Source of the DNA: Bryoerythrophyllum caledonicum
Lineage: Eukaryota; Streptophyta; Bryopsida; Pottiales; Pottiaceae
NCBI GenBank assembly: GCA_963971425.1
Contig: OZ020518.1
Span: forward strand, 3,794,263 to 3,858,262
Direction: 5' to 3'
Length of the DNA stretch: 64,000 bases
The notes under the pieces were generated by a model. The model searched no databases and was not told the origin of the DNA. It saw nothing but the letters and a program-made list of their open reading frames with translations. The position numbers and the translations under genes were made by a program. Shown here in pieces: positions 1-12,005 of the stretch. Position 1 is the first letter of the stretch. Every line of letters begins with the position of its first letter.

Positions 1-2290
1 ATATACCACCATTTGCAATTGCCTCAACGACACAATCTTGTAAGAAGTTACCAGCTAGCGACGAGCAGCGAGCAGAAAATTTCAAAAAACTAGAAAAAAA
101 TGGCAGTTTTTTTTTTAATTTGAAATTTTGGCACAACTATGAATTTTGGAGACAAATTTTGAAAAAGTTACTAAATGAAGAAAATACTCTGTAACCGTGG
201 ACACTTTTGTTTCCCTGTTTTTTTTTGGCCTACCTCTCTTCTCGTGCTTGGATTATAACCAATTTTAATTATTATTTTTTGAATCATCTATATTTGTAGG
301 GGGGCATATTTGGAATCTTAGAAGAGTTTATGATTTCCAAATGAGAGTGTTGCGCTAATATATTGCACTATATTGGTTTAGGGTCGGTCACATTTATTCT
401 TAATTAATATTGCTATTATTTGGCACAGTGGAAATCAAAGGGAATGACAAAGGTATTAAGAGGGTATTGCAGAGGTGTCAATCGGATATCACCATAGCAT
501 TACATGGGTATCACATGGGCATCACATGGGTATCACTCAGGTAAATCCCTGGAAATTTCTCAAAGAGACAAACGCTCTCTGTTTTGGATTAATTTTGTAA
601 AAAATTGACCATTGCGTATGGTAGTGCATGTGAAGTATGAAAATTTGTTGCTTATAAAAATATAAATACATATATTGTCTGAATTTGTGACTGTTAATCA
701 CATTCATGAAATCCAATATTGATTCAACATATATTTGGCAATGCTATCTATGAGCAATCTAGATTCATTCATATTTTCAAAACGTATGACTCCGTTGCCT
801 TTCTCACACATTGCCAACGATGTTGGCAAGCACTAGAATGCACATGACTTTGTTAAAGTTGTAGCTTGGAGGATGCATGATTAAGTCCTCCTAGAAGTCC
901 AACTTTCAAAGGTAACGTAAGATGTAATTCACATGCTTGCAATACATGAATTTCTCCTTCTTCTCCAACGTCTCCAATTGCATCTTCAAGAAATCAAGGC
1001 ATGAACACCCAAGGAGGCATGTGAAGGTGACGCAATAGGACTTGTTTTTCCCAATGACAAAGGTGATAACCCATCCCCATGTTGGGTACGATAGAGCATT
1101 GAGTTTGGAGACGTAACAGTTATTCATAAGAGCGACACTTGACCACTTGTTGCGTTGTTCAATCAAGGGAGGATCCATGGATTTCCGAATTGCATAGCAT
1201 GATAGCGGTGATGGAAGGTGTCGTAAGAAGTCGGGTTTGGAGTATCGGAGAAGTGCAAACGTAGAAGGGGCATGTCCATAGACACTTGAAACTTTCTTCG
1301 CGATGAAAGAGCTCCACGCTGCTGCAACTGAAAACGAGCTTGCTCAAATGCTAACACCTCCCTCACTGTTAGATTAGTGCCATACAACCTTGCGCCCGAG
1401 TCAAGAAGTTATGCAACTTTACGCCCGAGTGCCCGTGAGAGAGTGCGTCTATATATGAGAAACTCAAAGTGAGTGCTCGTAAGTTGAGGTGAGTGGGCGG
1501 CTGTGTGTAGAAGATGAATTCTATGTGAATGCTCGTGAGTGAGTTCCTGAGAGCGCTTGAGTGCTTGACCACGTGAATGTCACTCTATGCATGAGTGCAT
1601 GTTAGAGAGTCCGTGCTTCAATTCGGATATAGAGAGATGAATGCAGAGTGGTGCATGACGATTCTTCAGCTTCTAGTTCACTGTAGCCAGTTGTTTGGTT
1701 ATTTAGTAGAGTGGTTCACTGTAAATGCCCAATATTTGGTTGCATTTGATTCTAAGTTAGAGCTGAGTGTTGAATGGTGAGAGTTGAGTAACTTGCGTTG
1801 AGATACCATTGATGGGAGTTGTATGTTGAACTGAGAAACTACATACTGAGATTGGTAACTTGTGCTGCTTACACGAGTCTATAGCTCAGGTCTTAGAGTT
1901 CACTTCATCGGCGTGATTCTCATCAACCTTGGGCGGCTTTTGTAAGTGGTGGTCACTCAAACTTTTTGGAACAACTCTTACACCGGGATGGACATCGAAG
2001 CAAGACGTGCAGAGACTCTAAGCTTGGAGGTATTACACGCTAATCCTATGATAATCTATCACAAAGTCTTCTGTAGTTTCTGCGAAAGTCTTCAATGTGG
2101 GGTCTTCGTTACAGGGTCTCCTCCAGTTCTTGGGAGGCACATTATTAGAAGATAGAGAGGAGCCTCATCAAGGCAGCGACGTACCTATGTAGTTGTCTGT
2201 GTTTGGTCTTGATGACGGCCTCCATTGTCATGCAATGTCTTCTCCACTTGGTCTACTCTCTTCCTACTAGACTGTTGGATTTCTCAATTT
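1..2290. other. Intergenic, AT-rich, no gene recognised
   Basis: Only short open frames occur, on both strands, and none shows a domain or codon bias like the host genes. The stretch at 470-560 holds four closely spaced copies of a TATCAC/GCATCAC motif. Diverged copies of it recur near 7,200-7,300 and 11,095-11,150, so it is part of a dispersed repeat. Otherwise nothing is recognised. Confidence 0.6.
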
Positions 2291-2302
2291 AAAAAAATTT
2301 CA

Positions 2303-3086
2303 TGACACTTGAGACCTACCTTCAGATCCGAAGGTGGGTCTCAAAGGTCACAACTTTTTTTTAATTTTTATGTAAAAATTTAAGAGATTTTTTTTGAGGA
2401 AAAAAAATAGTGACCCGAGAGACCCACCTTTGGATGCAAGGATGGGTCTTAAAAGGTCACAGCTTTTTTTAGTTTAAAATAAATAAAGAATAATAATAAT
2501 AATTTTGAGAAAAAATTAAAAAAATAGTGACCCGGGAGACTAGGTTCGGATCCGAAGGTGGGTTTTAAAGGTCACAGTTTTTTTTTTAAATCAATTTATC
2601 TCACATGGCAGTCATCACTACAGCAAATTTGTGGTTATATTAAAAACGTTGTGACCCCTAAGACCCACTGTCGGATCTGAAGGTGGGTCTCCAAAGTCAC
2701 CAAATTTGAAAAAAATAAAATTAAAGATCCTACTAAACTGCTCCAGTTCAAGCGATGTTTGATGAATTTCCAAGTTCACTTCCTTGTATGCATGGGATGA
2801 TCTCTTGCAATGCACGTCTTTGTTTTCATGTAGGTCATATAGATCATGTAGACCTTGTTTTGGTCTAGTCTCCTCCAACTAGTGTGCGGGATTTGTGGTT
2901 ATTCAAAAAATATAGTGGCCCCTGAAGACCCCCTTCAAATCCAAAGATCATTCTGAGGGGTCACGTTTTTTTGTAAAATCACAAATCTGCTTAGTGATGA
3001 ATGTCATGTGAGGTAAATCAAATAATTAAAAAAACTGTGACTTTTGAGACCTACCTTCGGATCTGAAGGTGGATCTCTAAAGTCAC
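2303..3086. repeat. Array of six BamHI-centred palindromes
   Basis: Six copies of a roughly 50-bp imperfect hairpin lie at about 2303-2352, 2410-2460, 2527-2575, 2651-2700, 2914-2964 and 3035-3086. Each has an outer arm GTGACC/GGTCAC. The inner arm is GACCCACCTTCGGATC or a variant of it, meeting its own reverse complement at GGATCC. A seventh copy is at 5231-5280. The last copies belong to a larger duplication: 2,720-2,850 resembles 3,090-3,220, including the shared string GCATGGGATGATCTCTTGCA. No coding frame explains them. Confidence 0.85.
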
Positions 3087-3332
3087 AATTTTAAAAAGAA
3101 ATTGAGGATCCTACAAAGCTACTCTAGTTGAAGTCATGTTTGGTGAATTTCCAATTTCACTTTCATGCATGCATGGGATGATCTCTTGCAAGATCAAAGT
3201 AGGTCATGCCTATCATGGCGCTCATGTTGCACATGATAACCATGTTAACCAAAGGTCATTGATTGTTACGTCGGTCCAAATGCTAGTGTTTAGCTCATGG
3301 AAATTCATCAAACATGACTTGAACTTCAGGAA

Positions 3333-5170
3333 TGCTAGAATGTGAGCTGTGAGCAGTGAGCAGTGAGCACTGAGTGGTGAGCAGTGAGTAGTAAGCAATC
3401 TATTTTTTTCAGTTGGCCACCCTATAACCACAGATTTGGGGTGATTTACAAGAAATAATTTTACATTGAGACCTATTTTTGTGGTATGAAAAAAGATCAA
3501 AATGGGAGAAAGTTGGATTAAAAAATCCGAAAACAAACTATTTGGAGGATATTTGGATGAATGTAGATGATAGATTGCTCAGCTTATAGTTTTAAAAAAT
3601 ATAGCAACTTCTAAAATATTAGTAAAAAAAAGAAAAAAAAAGAAAAAAAAAAGAAAAAAAACCAGCCAAGGGGCTTCTCGGTACCGAGGAGTGCCCTGAG
3701 GGCGAAACCAAAAAAAAAACCCAAAAACCAGAAAACCAGCCAAAGGGTTCCTTGGTACCAAAGAGGGCCAGAAAGGCGAAACCAAAAAAAAAAACAGCAA
3801 AGGGGCTCCTCGGTACCGAAAAGTGCCTTGAGGGCGAAACCAAAAAAAAACACGGCCGAGGGCTCCTTGGTACTAAGGAGTGCCCTGAGGGCGAAACCAA
3901 GGAAAACCAAAAAAAAATACAAACTTGCAAAAAAATTAAAAATTAAAAATTATCGCCCATTAAGAAAAATTCTCTTTAAGGGGTTATTCAAATTGGCCAT
4001 TTGGCACTTCAAACTTCTCTGTATATTTGAACACAAAAATTCTTGTTTTCACTTCAATTTTACATAATTTTACAATTCTTGCTTCCACTACAATTAGAGT
4101 GAGGGGAAAAATGGCACCTTAGTACCAAAGTGCCCATTTGGCACTCCATTATTTTATGTAATTTTGAACACTAAAATTCTTGCTTCCACTATAATCTTCA
4201 TCGCAGTGGAGCATTAGGCCAACGCAAAGCGTGGGTGAATTGCAAACACTTGTATTATGTATACAGATTCTTGTGCAAGGCAAACCTGGAAGACGACAAG
4301 TAAATACATGCACCAAGTCTTAGTTTCAATGAAGTACAGCTCCTACTCCGCAATAGTAAATTTCTCTAAGTTTTTCTTGTTTTGGTCATAGTAGTTATGG
4401 CAAGTTATAATTGCCTCTTTTATAGTTTAACTTTGAAACTACACAAAACTTTGGAGGGCCAAAATGGCTCCTTGGTACTGAGGAACCCTTTTGGGCTTCA
4501 CAAAAAACTTGTGAAGTTCAACAATTTTCACTTGTAGAAATAGTAGAATTTGTTGAGGAAATTTTTTTTGATACATGTTTTATCTTTTGTTGGAAACCGG
4601 AATTTTTTTTTTTTAAATTAGACAATTTTTTTTTTAAAAAATGCGATTAGTAGGCTCTTTGGCACAGAAGAACCTCTTTTGACTACTTTAAAATCTTGTA
4701 GTTCAGAGATTCATCTTCACTCTTGAAAGGTATTTTTTTTTATGCGGCATGAATTATGAAGCACTGTAAACTAACATAATTTTTGTTTCCCATTAAATTT
4801 CATGTCGCTCATAGAGAATTTTTTGTAAAACTAGATGAGATTTTGAATGGATGCCCTAAACTTCATTCATCCATGAAATATATCATCCAAAATTATTCAT
4901 CCATTTAATGACAAGAAATAGTCAACTCCATATTAAAGTTTGGTTAGGTTTGTCCCTAAAATTCAACATTTATTTTCATGTGAAGCAATTTTATAGCCCA
5001 TTTGTAAGTGAAAAATCACAGAAGACATTTGAAAACCACGGTAATAGGTTGCAAAATTTTACTTTTTTTAGAAAATTCCAAATATCATTTGTAGAAAGTT
5101 CCTATAATTAGAATATTCATGTCCATTTTTATCCTCCCTGCTCACTGCTCACTGCTCACATTCTAGCGTC
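3333..5170. mobile_element. Inverted-repeat element with GAGCAGT tandem ends
   Basis: The left end (3,333-3,400) reads GCTAGAATGTGAGC followed by repeated AGTGAGC units. The right end (about 5,139-5,168) is its reverse complement, GCTCACTGCTCACATTCTAGC. The roughly 1.8-kb interior is AT-rich and holds the KpnI-centred minisatellite but no recognisable transposase. The inverted similarity extends past the ends into flanking sequence (TTGAACTTCAGGAAT against the complement of GTCGTTGACTTGAAC). The true boundaries and a target duplication are therefore not resolved. Confidence 0.55.
3655..3910. repeat. Four-copy minisatellite with KpnI-centred hairpin
   Basis: Four units of about 55-75 bp each contain a hairpin GGCTCCTCGGTACCGAGGAG or a variant, then GCCCTGAGGGCGAAACC and a run of A. 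Single diverged copies of the same hairpin follow at about 4,113, 4,466 and 4,655. The long open frames here, on both strands, are by-products of the poly-A/poly-T runs and are not genes. Confidence 0.8.
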
Positions 5171-5289
5171 GTTGACTTGAACAATTGAACTTGAGTAGTT
5201 TTGTAGGATCCTCAATTTTTTTCTTAAATCGTGACCCTTGAGACTCATCTTCGGATCCGAAAGTGGGTCTCAAGGGTCATGTTTGTTTT

Positions 5290-8200
5290 TCAAAATACAA
5301 AAAAATTGTTGCACTCGATGAAACACTTGATAGTTAAATCACTCTTGTATTGTGTAGGATTTGGGGAGTTTGGGAGTCTACTGCAACCATTTAGTTTGAA
5401 TCCGTGGGATGCAAGTGTTGTAGAAGCGATGGTAGTGCTTGCAACTCCTCCACATCTCCCTAGGGTAGCCAGACGAAGGTCTATCGCATGTTCGTTCCTA
5501 GACTTAGAGGTCGGCGCTAGTGGTTCTGATAGTAGTGATTGACCTTTGGACAAGGGTGAAGCTAATCGCTTCTCGGCGAAGGAATTGTGCTTTCTCAACT
5601 TTGGTTTGTTGTTTTGTCTTATCATCGGACTTTCAATTTGTTGACATCATTATCGTAGTTGTGTGAGACTCTTGCTTTAATTGTAAATGTCCCATTTTAT
5701 CTTGGTATGTCATTCCAATTGAATTACTAAATATAGGTTCTAGTTTAATCCAATGACCAATCCATTCATCAATCACCACATTGTTTTAATATACTTACAC
5801 ATTATTTATTGCCAGTGAATTCTAACAACTTAAAAATCATTTGGACAATTCATTCCATTTCTTAATCCTAAATTACTTTGACAATTTTGCACCAAAAACA
5901 CTTCAAAATTTCTTGTTTTAGTGCAAAGAATAAAGAATAAAACAAAAATTTGTGGGTCGTCCTTGAGCTTTAACACTTTGGATTATGCCAATATTAGTTG
6001 GAAGAGGAATATATTGCTAAATCTTTATAAGTCAAGTCGTTGAGGTAGGATTCGTAGTTGGATTCAAGATTAGGGACACGTTCTAGTAGAGCTGCGAGTG
6101 GAGTTGTGGTTGGTAGCCGTGTAGGCCGTCCACGAAGGTAATCGAGAGATTATTCCTCAGTTGGTATTTTTGCTCTACCTTGATCTCTTCCTTAGATAAT
6201 TGCTTTACTCTAGCTCTTGTTTAAAATCGTTTTTATACTTCAAATCCGTTGGGAATGTTAGATTTGGAGACCACAACGCCGCCACCTTTGTTCCTTGGAG
6301 ACTTCCACAAGTATATGGACAACTGCACTTTTCTTGTGGCAATGTGGAAGTCATACTTTTGTCCATTTGATGGGACCTGCATCAATCCACTTCGATTTGA
6401 TGCCCTTCTGCCATATATCTTCCAAGTAATGCAATTCGAAGTCACATCTAAGCAGATCCAACGACTCGTCAATAGCATTGTTGTTGGAGCATCTCTATGA
6501 CTGGCATTATGAAGGATGGAGACAGACTTTCCTAATGGAAACATCGCAAGAACCGATGAGGAACAACGTGGTCTGAAGGAGTATCCACTCTTTTACGGGT
6601 TTTTACGAAGTTGGCATCGGCTTAGCCAAAGTCACTGGATTCGCAATTGCAAACAAAGCGATGCCACACTCCTTGAACATGGGCTCAAAACCTTGACAAC
6701 TGAGCAACTAGACTCCTTGGATAAACTTGTCAAGAAGTTCCATAACCTCACAAAAATTTGACGGTGCAATGCTACTCCCAATCCGTGGCCTTCCAATGAC
6801 TTAGCATTGTGGTATTAAACACCGCTTGCATCTGAGTGGTGGAAGGATTGGGGCTACTGTAGACCAAGGAATTCAGGTATGGTTACACTTGTGCCACAAA
6901 ATCCAAACGAGCCTCGATACATCCTTGGAGTAGATGGAAATTGAGGGATTAAGATTGCGCGTGAGGCAATAAAGACTACCTTTGTTTAAAGAACCTCATG
7001 AGAGTAGCGTCTCAATGTTCTAGAATTTTTGCAGGAAAGGGATGCTAAAAGTAATAATGATGTCCTTACAACAATTTTTCATTTGATTGATTATGAATAT
7101 CCTTTTCAAATTCAAAACATCTCTCACATGTTTACATGCTTGGTACCATTCGCATCGGTCACATTCGGACACTTTGTCAAAATATTTAATTTTTCAGTTC
7201 AATGTCATTTGAACATCATGGATATCACCTAGGTATTACATGGATATCACCTTGGTATGAAGTGGATATGACCTAGGTATTGTACGGATATGATGGTAGC
7301 ATTACATAGGTACCTTCCATAAATCCCTTCCATATTCCCAAAATTTAAATACTCTCTACTGTCAATTAATTATGTATAAATCTGACCAACAACTAGGTCC
7401 AACATGTCAAATTATCCTAATCAAAATTCAGCAGCCTTAAATATCCATTTTGATTTTTTCAAGAATTGTTGATCCTAAACCATTAATAATTCAAACTTCA
7501 ATATGTCCAAGTATCATTTAATTATATGTTTTTACATGTTTTTTTTCACATGTGAAGATAGACTAAATATAATGCACGGCCATAGGCATTGCTTTCAATT
7601 TATTTTTTAAATGTGGAAAAAAATTGAAAAAATTCAATGCTTAACTCTTACCACTCCATGCTCACAAGATAGCATTCCTTGCGATTGCCTCTGTCACTAG
7701 CTCGGTGATCAATATTTCCGGTTGCAAATCAACAAAGTCTTCATGCTGGGATTTACATTAGGATGCAACGTGGTGAAGATCCTGTGGAATCAAGGGGACA
7801 TGTAACATGACGGCACCACACCTAGAGTAGAAGTATTTAACCATGAGGATCAACATCATCCAAGGCCGGGTCACCTTTCATCCATAGTAGATGAAATTTG
7901 TTGCAGGGAAGAAAGAGTCGAAGAGAGACTTACACAAAAGCGACCTCTACATCACCTACACTTTACCCTTGGGAGTGTGGGTGAGAGAAAATTGAACTTA
8001 GATGATGGCAGTGAGAGGTGGGGAGCGACAAAGCTCACTGCAACGCCAAGAGGAGGGAGATTAGGAGAACAACAATGAGTAGAGCGAGGCGACGTGAAGG
8101 TGTTGGAGCAAAGCGACAGCGGCTATGGCAGGAGCCGAGGGTTCAGCCATGGAGCGGTGAGGACGGAGCTAGCTCGGAGCAAGGAAGGCAACCTGCAGCA

Positions 8201-11200
8201 GATCAAGACAGTAGGAAGAGAGCTCAATAATTTGTAAGTTTTCACATGAGTATCTCCTTCTCCCTTGCTTTTTTCATGCTGACAAAGGAGTTATTGATGT
8301 CCTTCCTTGATGTGAATGTGTGCGCTCTGTCACGTAGACCATGGTGCTAGGCAGACCACCGTTTGACCTTGAGGTAGATGCAAAAGTAGCAAAGGAGTAC
8401 CAACGGTAACAAGTGGACAAGGACAAGGTCCATCCTGATTACGCAAGAGAGATTGAGGAGGTACATAGTTGTGTCGCGGAGCTCAAGAGTACTTGAACGC
8501 GTTTGACAAGACAAAATCCCTTCAATCTTGACATTTTTTTTGACGTCACAAATGACAATTTGTAATGTCAATGAGGACGGGGGCAATACCTCTAATTTAC
8601 CTTATGAGTGATTGTGGTCTCCAAATGTGTTCATTTTTACAAGCATGTTCTTTTAGGGTGAAATCGCACTACGCCTGTACGAATTTATGTCCTAGGCACA
8701 ATTCAGGGCCGGGTGCAAGTTTGGACTCAATTTTAGACTAGATTCTTTTATATTTTGGAGGAAAAATTAGTAGGTATAGCCCTACATCTTGCATATATTG
8801 AAGATTAAGAATCAAAATATTTATTGCATTAAAAAAAACCTTATAATGAATACAAATATAAAATGTTTGTACTGTCCCAGTGTAGAATTCACATGTTTGT
8901 ACTCATTATGTGAACTTATTGATAGAATTTTACGTTTTAAAGAGCTATATATGATCCTCTACTCTTTGGCTACTATATTCCACTACTTAAATATGTTAAT
9001 TGATAGCCAATTGACCAAAAATGTAATAAATGTGATTTTTTTGAAAAGTCCCAAAACATGAGTTTAAAGTTTTTTTTGTAAATTTGTTTTTGGAACTAGA
9101 TACAAGGACTATTGGTGCAGATGGGCTAACAATTGAATTTTGAAAAAAACAAATTCTTTCTCCTCATTTCTTGCATTGAAGATTGTACTCCCTATTTTGC
9201 CATAGTTTTTTTAAAATTCTCAATGTGTAAATTGTAATTGGATGTCAATAGGTACGACAAATCCACCATGTATATGATAGGAAAGATACCCATAAACCCG
9301 CTGGGAATTTGGAGACTCTAAATATTGTACAATTTGTACCTGTTGTACAATTTGTACAACGGCCAAGGGGTCGACCGTAGTGTGCGATCACCCTTTATTA
9401 GCCTATGTGGATGTTAGATGTTGTGTTCCCATGTAATGTATCATCCTTTAGAACTCTTGCATAAAGAGATTGAAGCATTGTGTGAGCCATCAACCCGCCA
9501 CATGTTGTGTCAAAGGTGACTCAAAAGTATCTCATTTTTTTTGTTTTTCATTCATTTTCAATACAAATATAAACAAGCGTACAAGTGGAAATTTGCTAAA
9601 CCCGCATACAAAGTGGTCTTCTAGAATGCAGTAGCTTATTCACAAACTAACGCTGTGAGGATGGCTATGTAATCGTGCAGGATGGAAGTGGCAAAGAAGC
9701 AGAGGCCATTCAAAAAAAGTGATGGAGCGGCAGTTTTAATGTCATTGATGTCAAGGTAGTCGGGTAGTGTTTCTTGTGATGTTTGAAACAACAACTACCG
9801 TTTTTGATTGCGTTACATGAGACAGACTTTGTATGTCATACTTGGAATCAATAGAACATGAGGATGTATAGGATGCTTTGTGTTGCTGGAGGCAACAAAC
9901 GCAGCAATAGTGTTGCACGGTTTACCACTGACCATGTTACCACAAATGTGAAAGCCACCAACGCACGTTGATGGCATGTTCATCTCACATAAGAGGTGGC
10001 AGTGTTGCACGTCTCTACTAACAACACATGTTCATTCCATGCTAAACATAACACCATATACAATAGCAATATTTGTAGTGCATGTTTAGAAAAACATTTG
10101 TATAAATAAAAAAAATGTGCAAGTGAACATGGACTCCGGCATGACAAATGTGAATGAGAGCATATTGCCGGACGGGTTGTTCATGTAGAACACGAGTCCT
10201 CAATGCTAGTCTTTGTGTTGTCCGAAACGCGCCTACGTTAAGATTGATCTGATGAAGAACACAAACACGTCAGAACAAATGTCAATTACAACATCCTTGC
10301 GTGGACAAAATATGCGTGAAAAATCATGACATTAGGTGACGTGGATTGTCCACGTTAGAAATTGGGGGGTCCAAGTCAACAAATTTTGAATTCTTCGTCA
10401 GTGCCCCGGTCAAAATGTGGTTGGATGGAAAAAGGTCATGTGTAGCGCTGCTCAAAGGAAAACATTGTCTATGTCGACATGAACACCCCTCCATGTGGAG
10501 CCCTATCCAAAGCTTTTCATACCCTTTGTTTTGGATGTTAGAAAGCTGACAACCCCAAATCATCCCTGTTAAAAAAAAATGGACTTTTCTGCTCGTCTAG
10601 GTAGATGTATTTTAAGAGACATTAACATTGGTAGTAGAGATGTAACGAGGTCCATCTCCAGACATGGCCTTGTACCATTATCCAATTTTTATTATAAATA
10701 TTTATTTGTCATGAATGCTACATTTCTGGACACCTTGCAAAGGGTCTTCATGATACATTCAAATGAGGTTCCTCCTCTCCTTCAACCTTATATCAATTCT
10801 CTTCTTGGTTTCCTAAGCATATGTGCATTTCTATAATTTTCTAGAGATACAAAATTCACATGAAGTTCAATTGTCATTTTCAAATTCCATCTTATCATAT
10901 TCCTATAGTCATTCTTCTCCATCCACATTGTACGAGGTCAAACCAAGCCAAGTCGAAGTCAAGTCAAACTCCTATCTCATTCCCAAGCCAAGTCAACCTA
11001 CTTCATGTGGTTTCGATTACCAGTGCCGTTCATAAAAGTAAGATTCGAAAACTTCTATCAAATATTTAACTTTTCTTCAAAGGGTGATTTCAGCATAATG
11101 GGTATCACCTTGGCATCATATGGGCATCACCTAGGCGAATCTCTTGAAAATTCAAAAAAATTGGACGTTCCCCTTTGTGAAATAATTACATACAAAAGTG

Positions 11201-11208
11201 ACCTGCAA
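5290..11208. other. Intergenic, AT-rich, no gene recognised
   Basis: Short open frames on both strands (for example 6,249-6,761 plus and 9,813-10,563 minus) show no domain I recognise and are broken by stops. They could be transposon remnants. Copies of the dispersed TATCACC-rich repeat lie at about 7,215-7,310 and 11,095-11,150. A direct repeat of TGTACAATTTGTAC lies near 9,330-9,360. No RNA gene was found. Confidence 0.5.
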
Positions 11209-11376
11209 GTAGGGTATAAGACCATAAAGTACGGAGTAGGGTATAAGACCATAAAGTACGGAGTAGGGTATAAGACCATAAAGTACGGAGTAGGGTATAA
11301 GACCATAAAGTACGGAGTAGGGTATAAGACCATAAAGTACAGAGTAGGGTATAAGACCATAAAGTACTTTATGGTC
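11209..11376. repeat. 27-bp minisatellite, six copies, closed by a palindrome
   Basis: Six almost identical 27-bp units start at 11209, 11236, 11263, 11290, 11317 and 11344. Each begins GTAGGGTATAAGACC and continues through ATAAAGTACGGA. The last unit runs into a perfect 22-bp palindrome at 11355-11376 (arms GACCATAAAGT/ACTTTATGGTC). Because 27 is a multiple of 3, open frames pass through the array on both strands and encode nine-residue repeats. I regard these as a consequence of the repeat, not as proteins. Confidence 0.92.
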
Positions 11377-12005
11377 ACCCAGTTTCACTTTCAAGAACAC
11401 TTCAATACTCATAAAAACTCTTGAGAAGAGAAGGATCCTTCGACTAAGGTACAGGCACCCATACCGGATAATGCCCCCATGACCGGTAAGTAGGCTTCTC
11501 CACTGCCGCGCATGGCTGACCAGAAAGAGATAATTTTATCCGTGAAGCGTGAGGTGCATGATCTCTTAGTGGAGGGGAGTTAGCCGAAACTGGTGCACCC
11601 AAATATGGAAATTGGTAATCTCGGTGACTGAAATAAACAACTTTTATTATCCGTAAAGGCCACCAAATTGTGCTAGATTAGGGTGATAATATATTTGGAT
11701 CTGATTTCTCATGGTAGTGGTTGGTGAGCTCCAAGTTAACCGGCTTTAGCATGAAGATTAGCGGTTACTGGTACGGCCAAAGCCGGAATTTCGGATCTCA
11801 TGACTGAAATTGGGAATAAGAGTGCTTGTTTCGGTGTCTTCTTGACTTCACCATTTGAATGAGCGTACCCAGCGAAGGATCGTCTTGCTGATCACTTTCG
11901 ATCTCAGAAGCGCATTCTCATGACTCTTCATTGACATGCACACCTTGACATTGTAGAATTAGAGTTTCGGTTTAGGCCTGAGAGATTTCAGATAGTCTGT
12001 GACTC

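Noticed and set aside
3579..3946. Overlapping Phe-rich and Lys-rich frames of about 60-103 residues on both strands
   Set aside because: They come from poly-A/poly-T spacers of the KpnI-centred minisatellite.
11209..11367. CRISPR-like regular repeat
   Set aside because: The units are contiguous with no spacers, and the genome is eukaryotic; it is a minisatellite.
11005..11424. 139-codon frame with a nine-residue repeat (VGYKTIKYG)
   Set aside because: It is the translation of the 27-bp minisatellite. Equally long frames occur on the opposite strand, and there is no coding signal outside the repeat.
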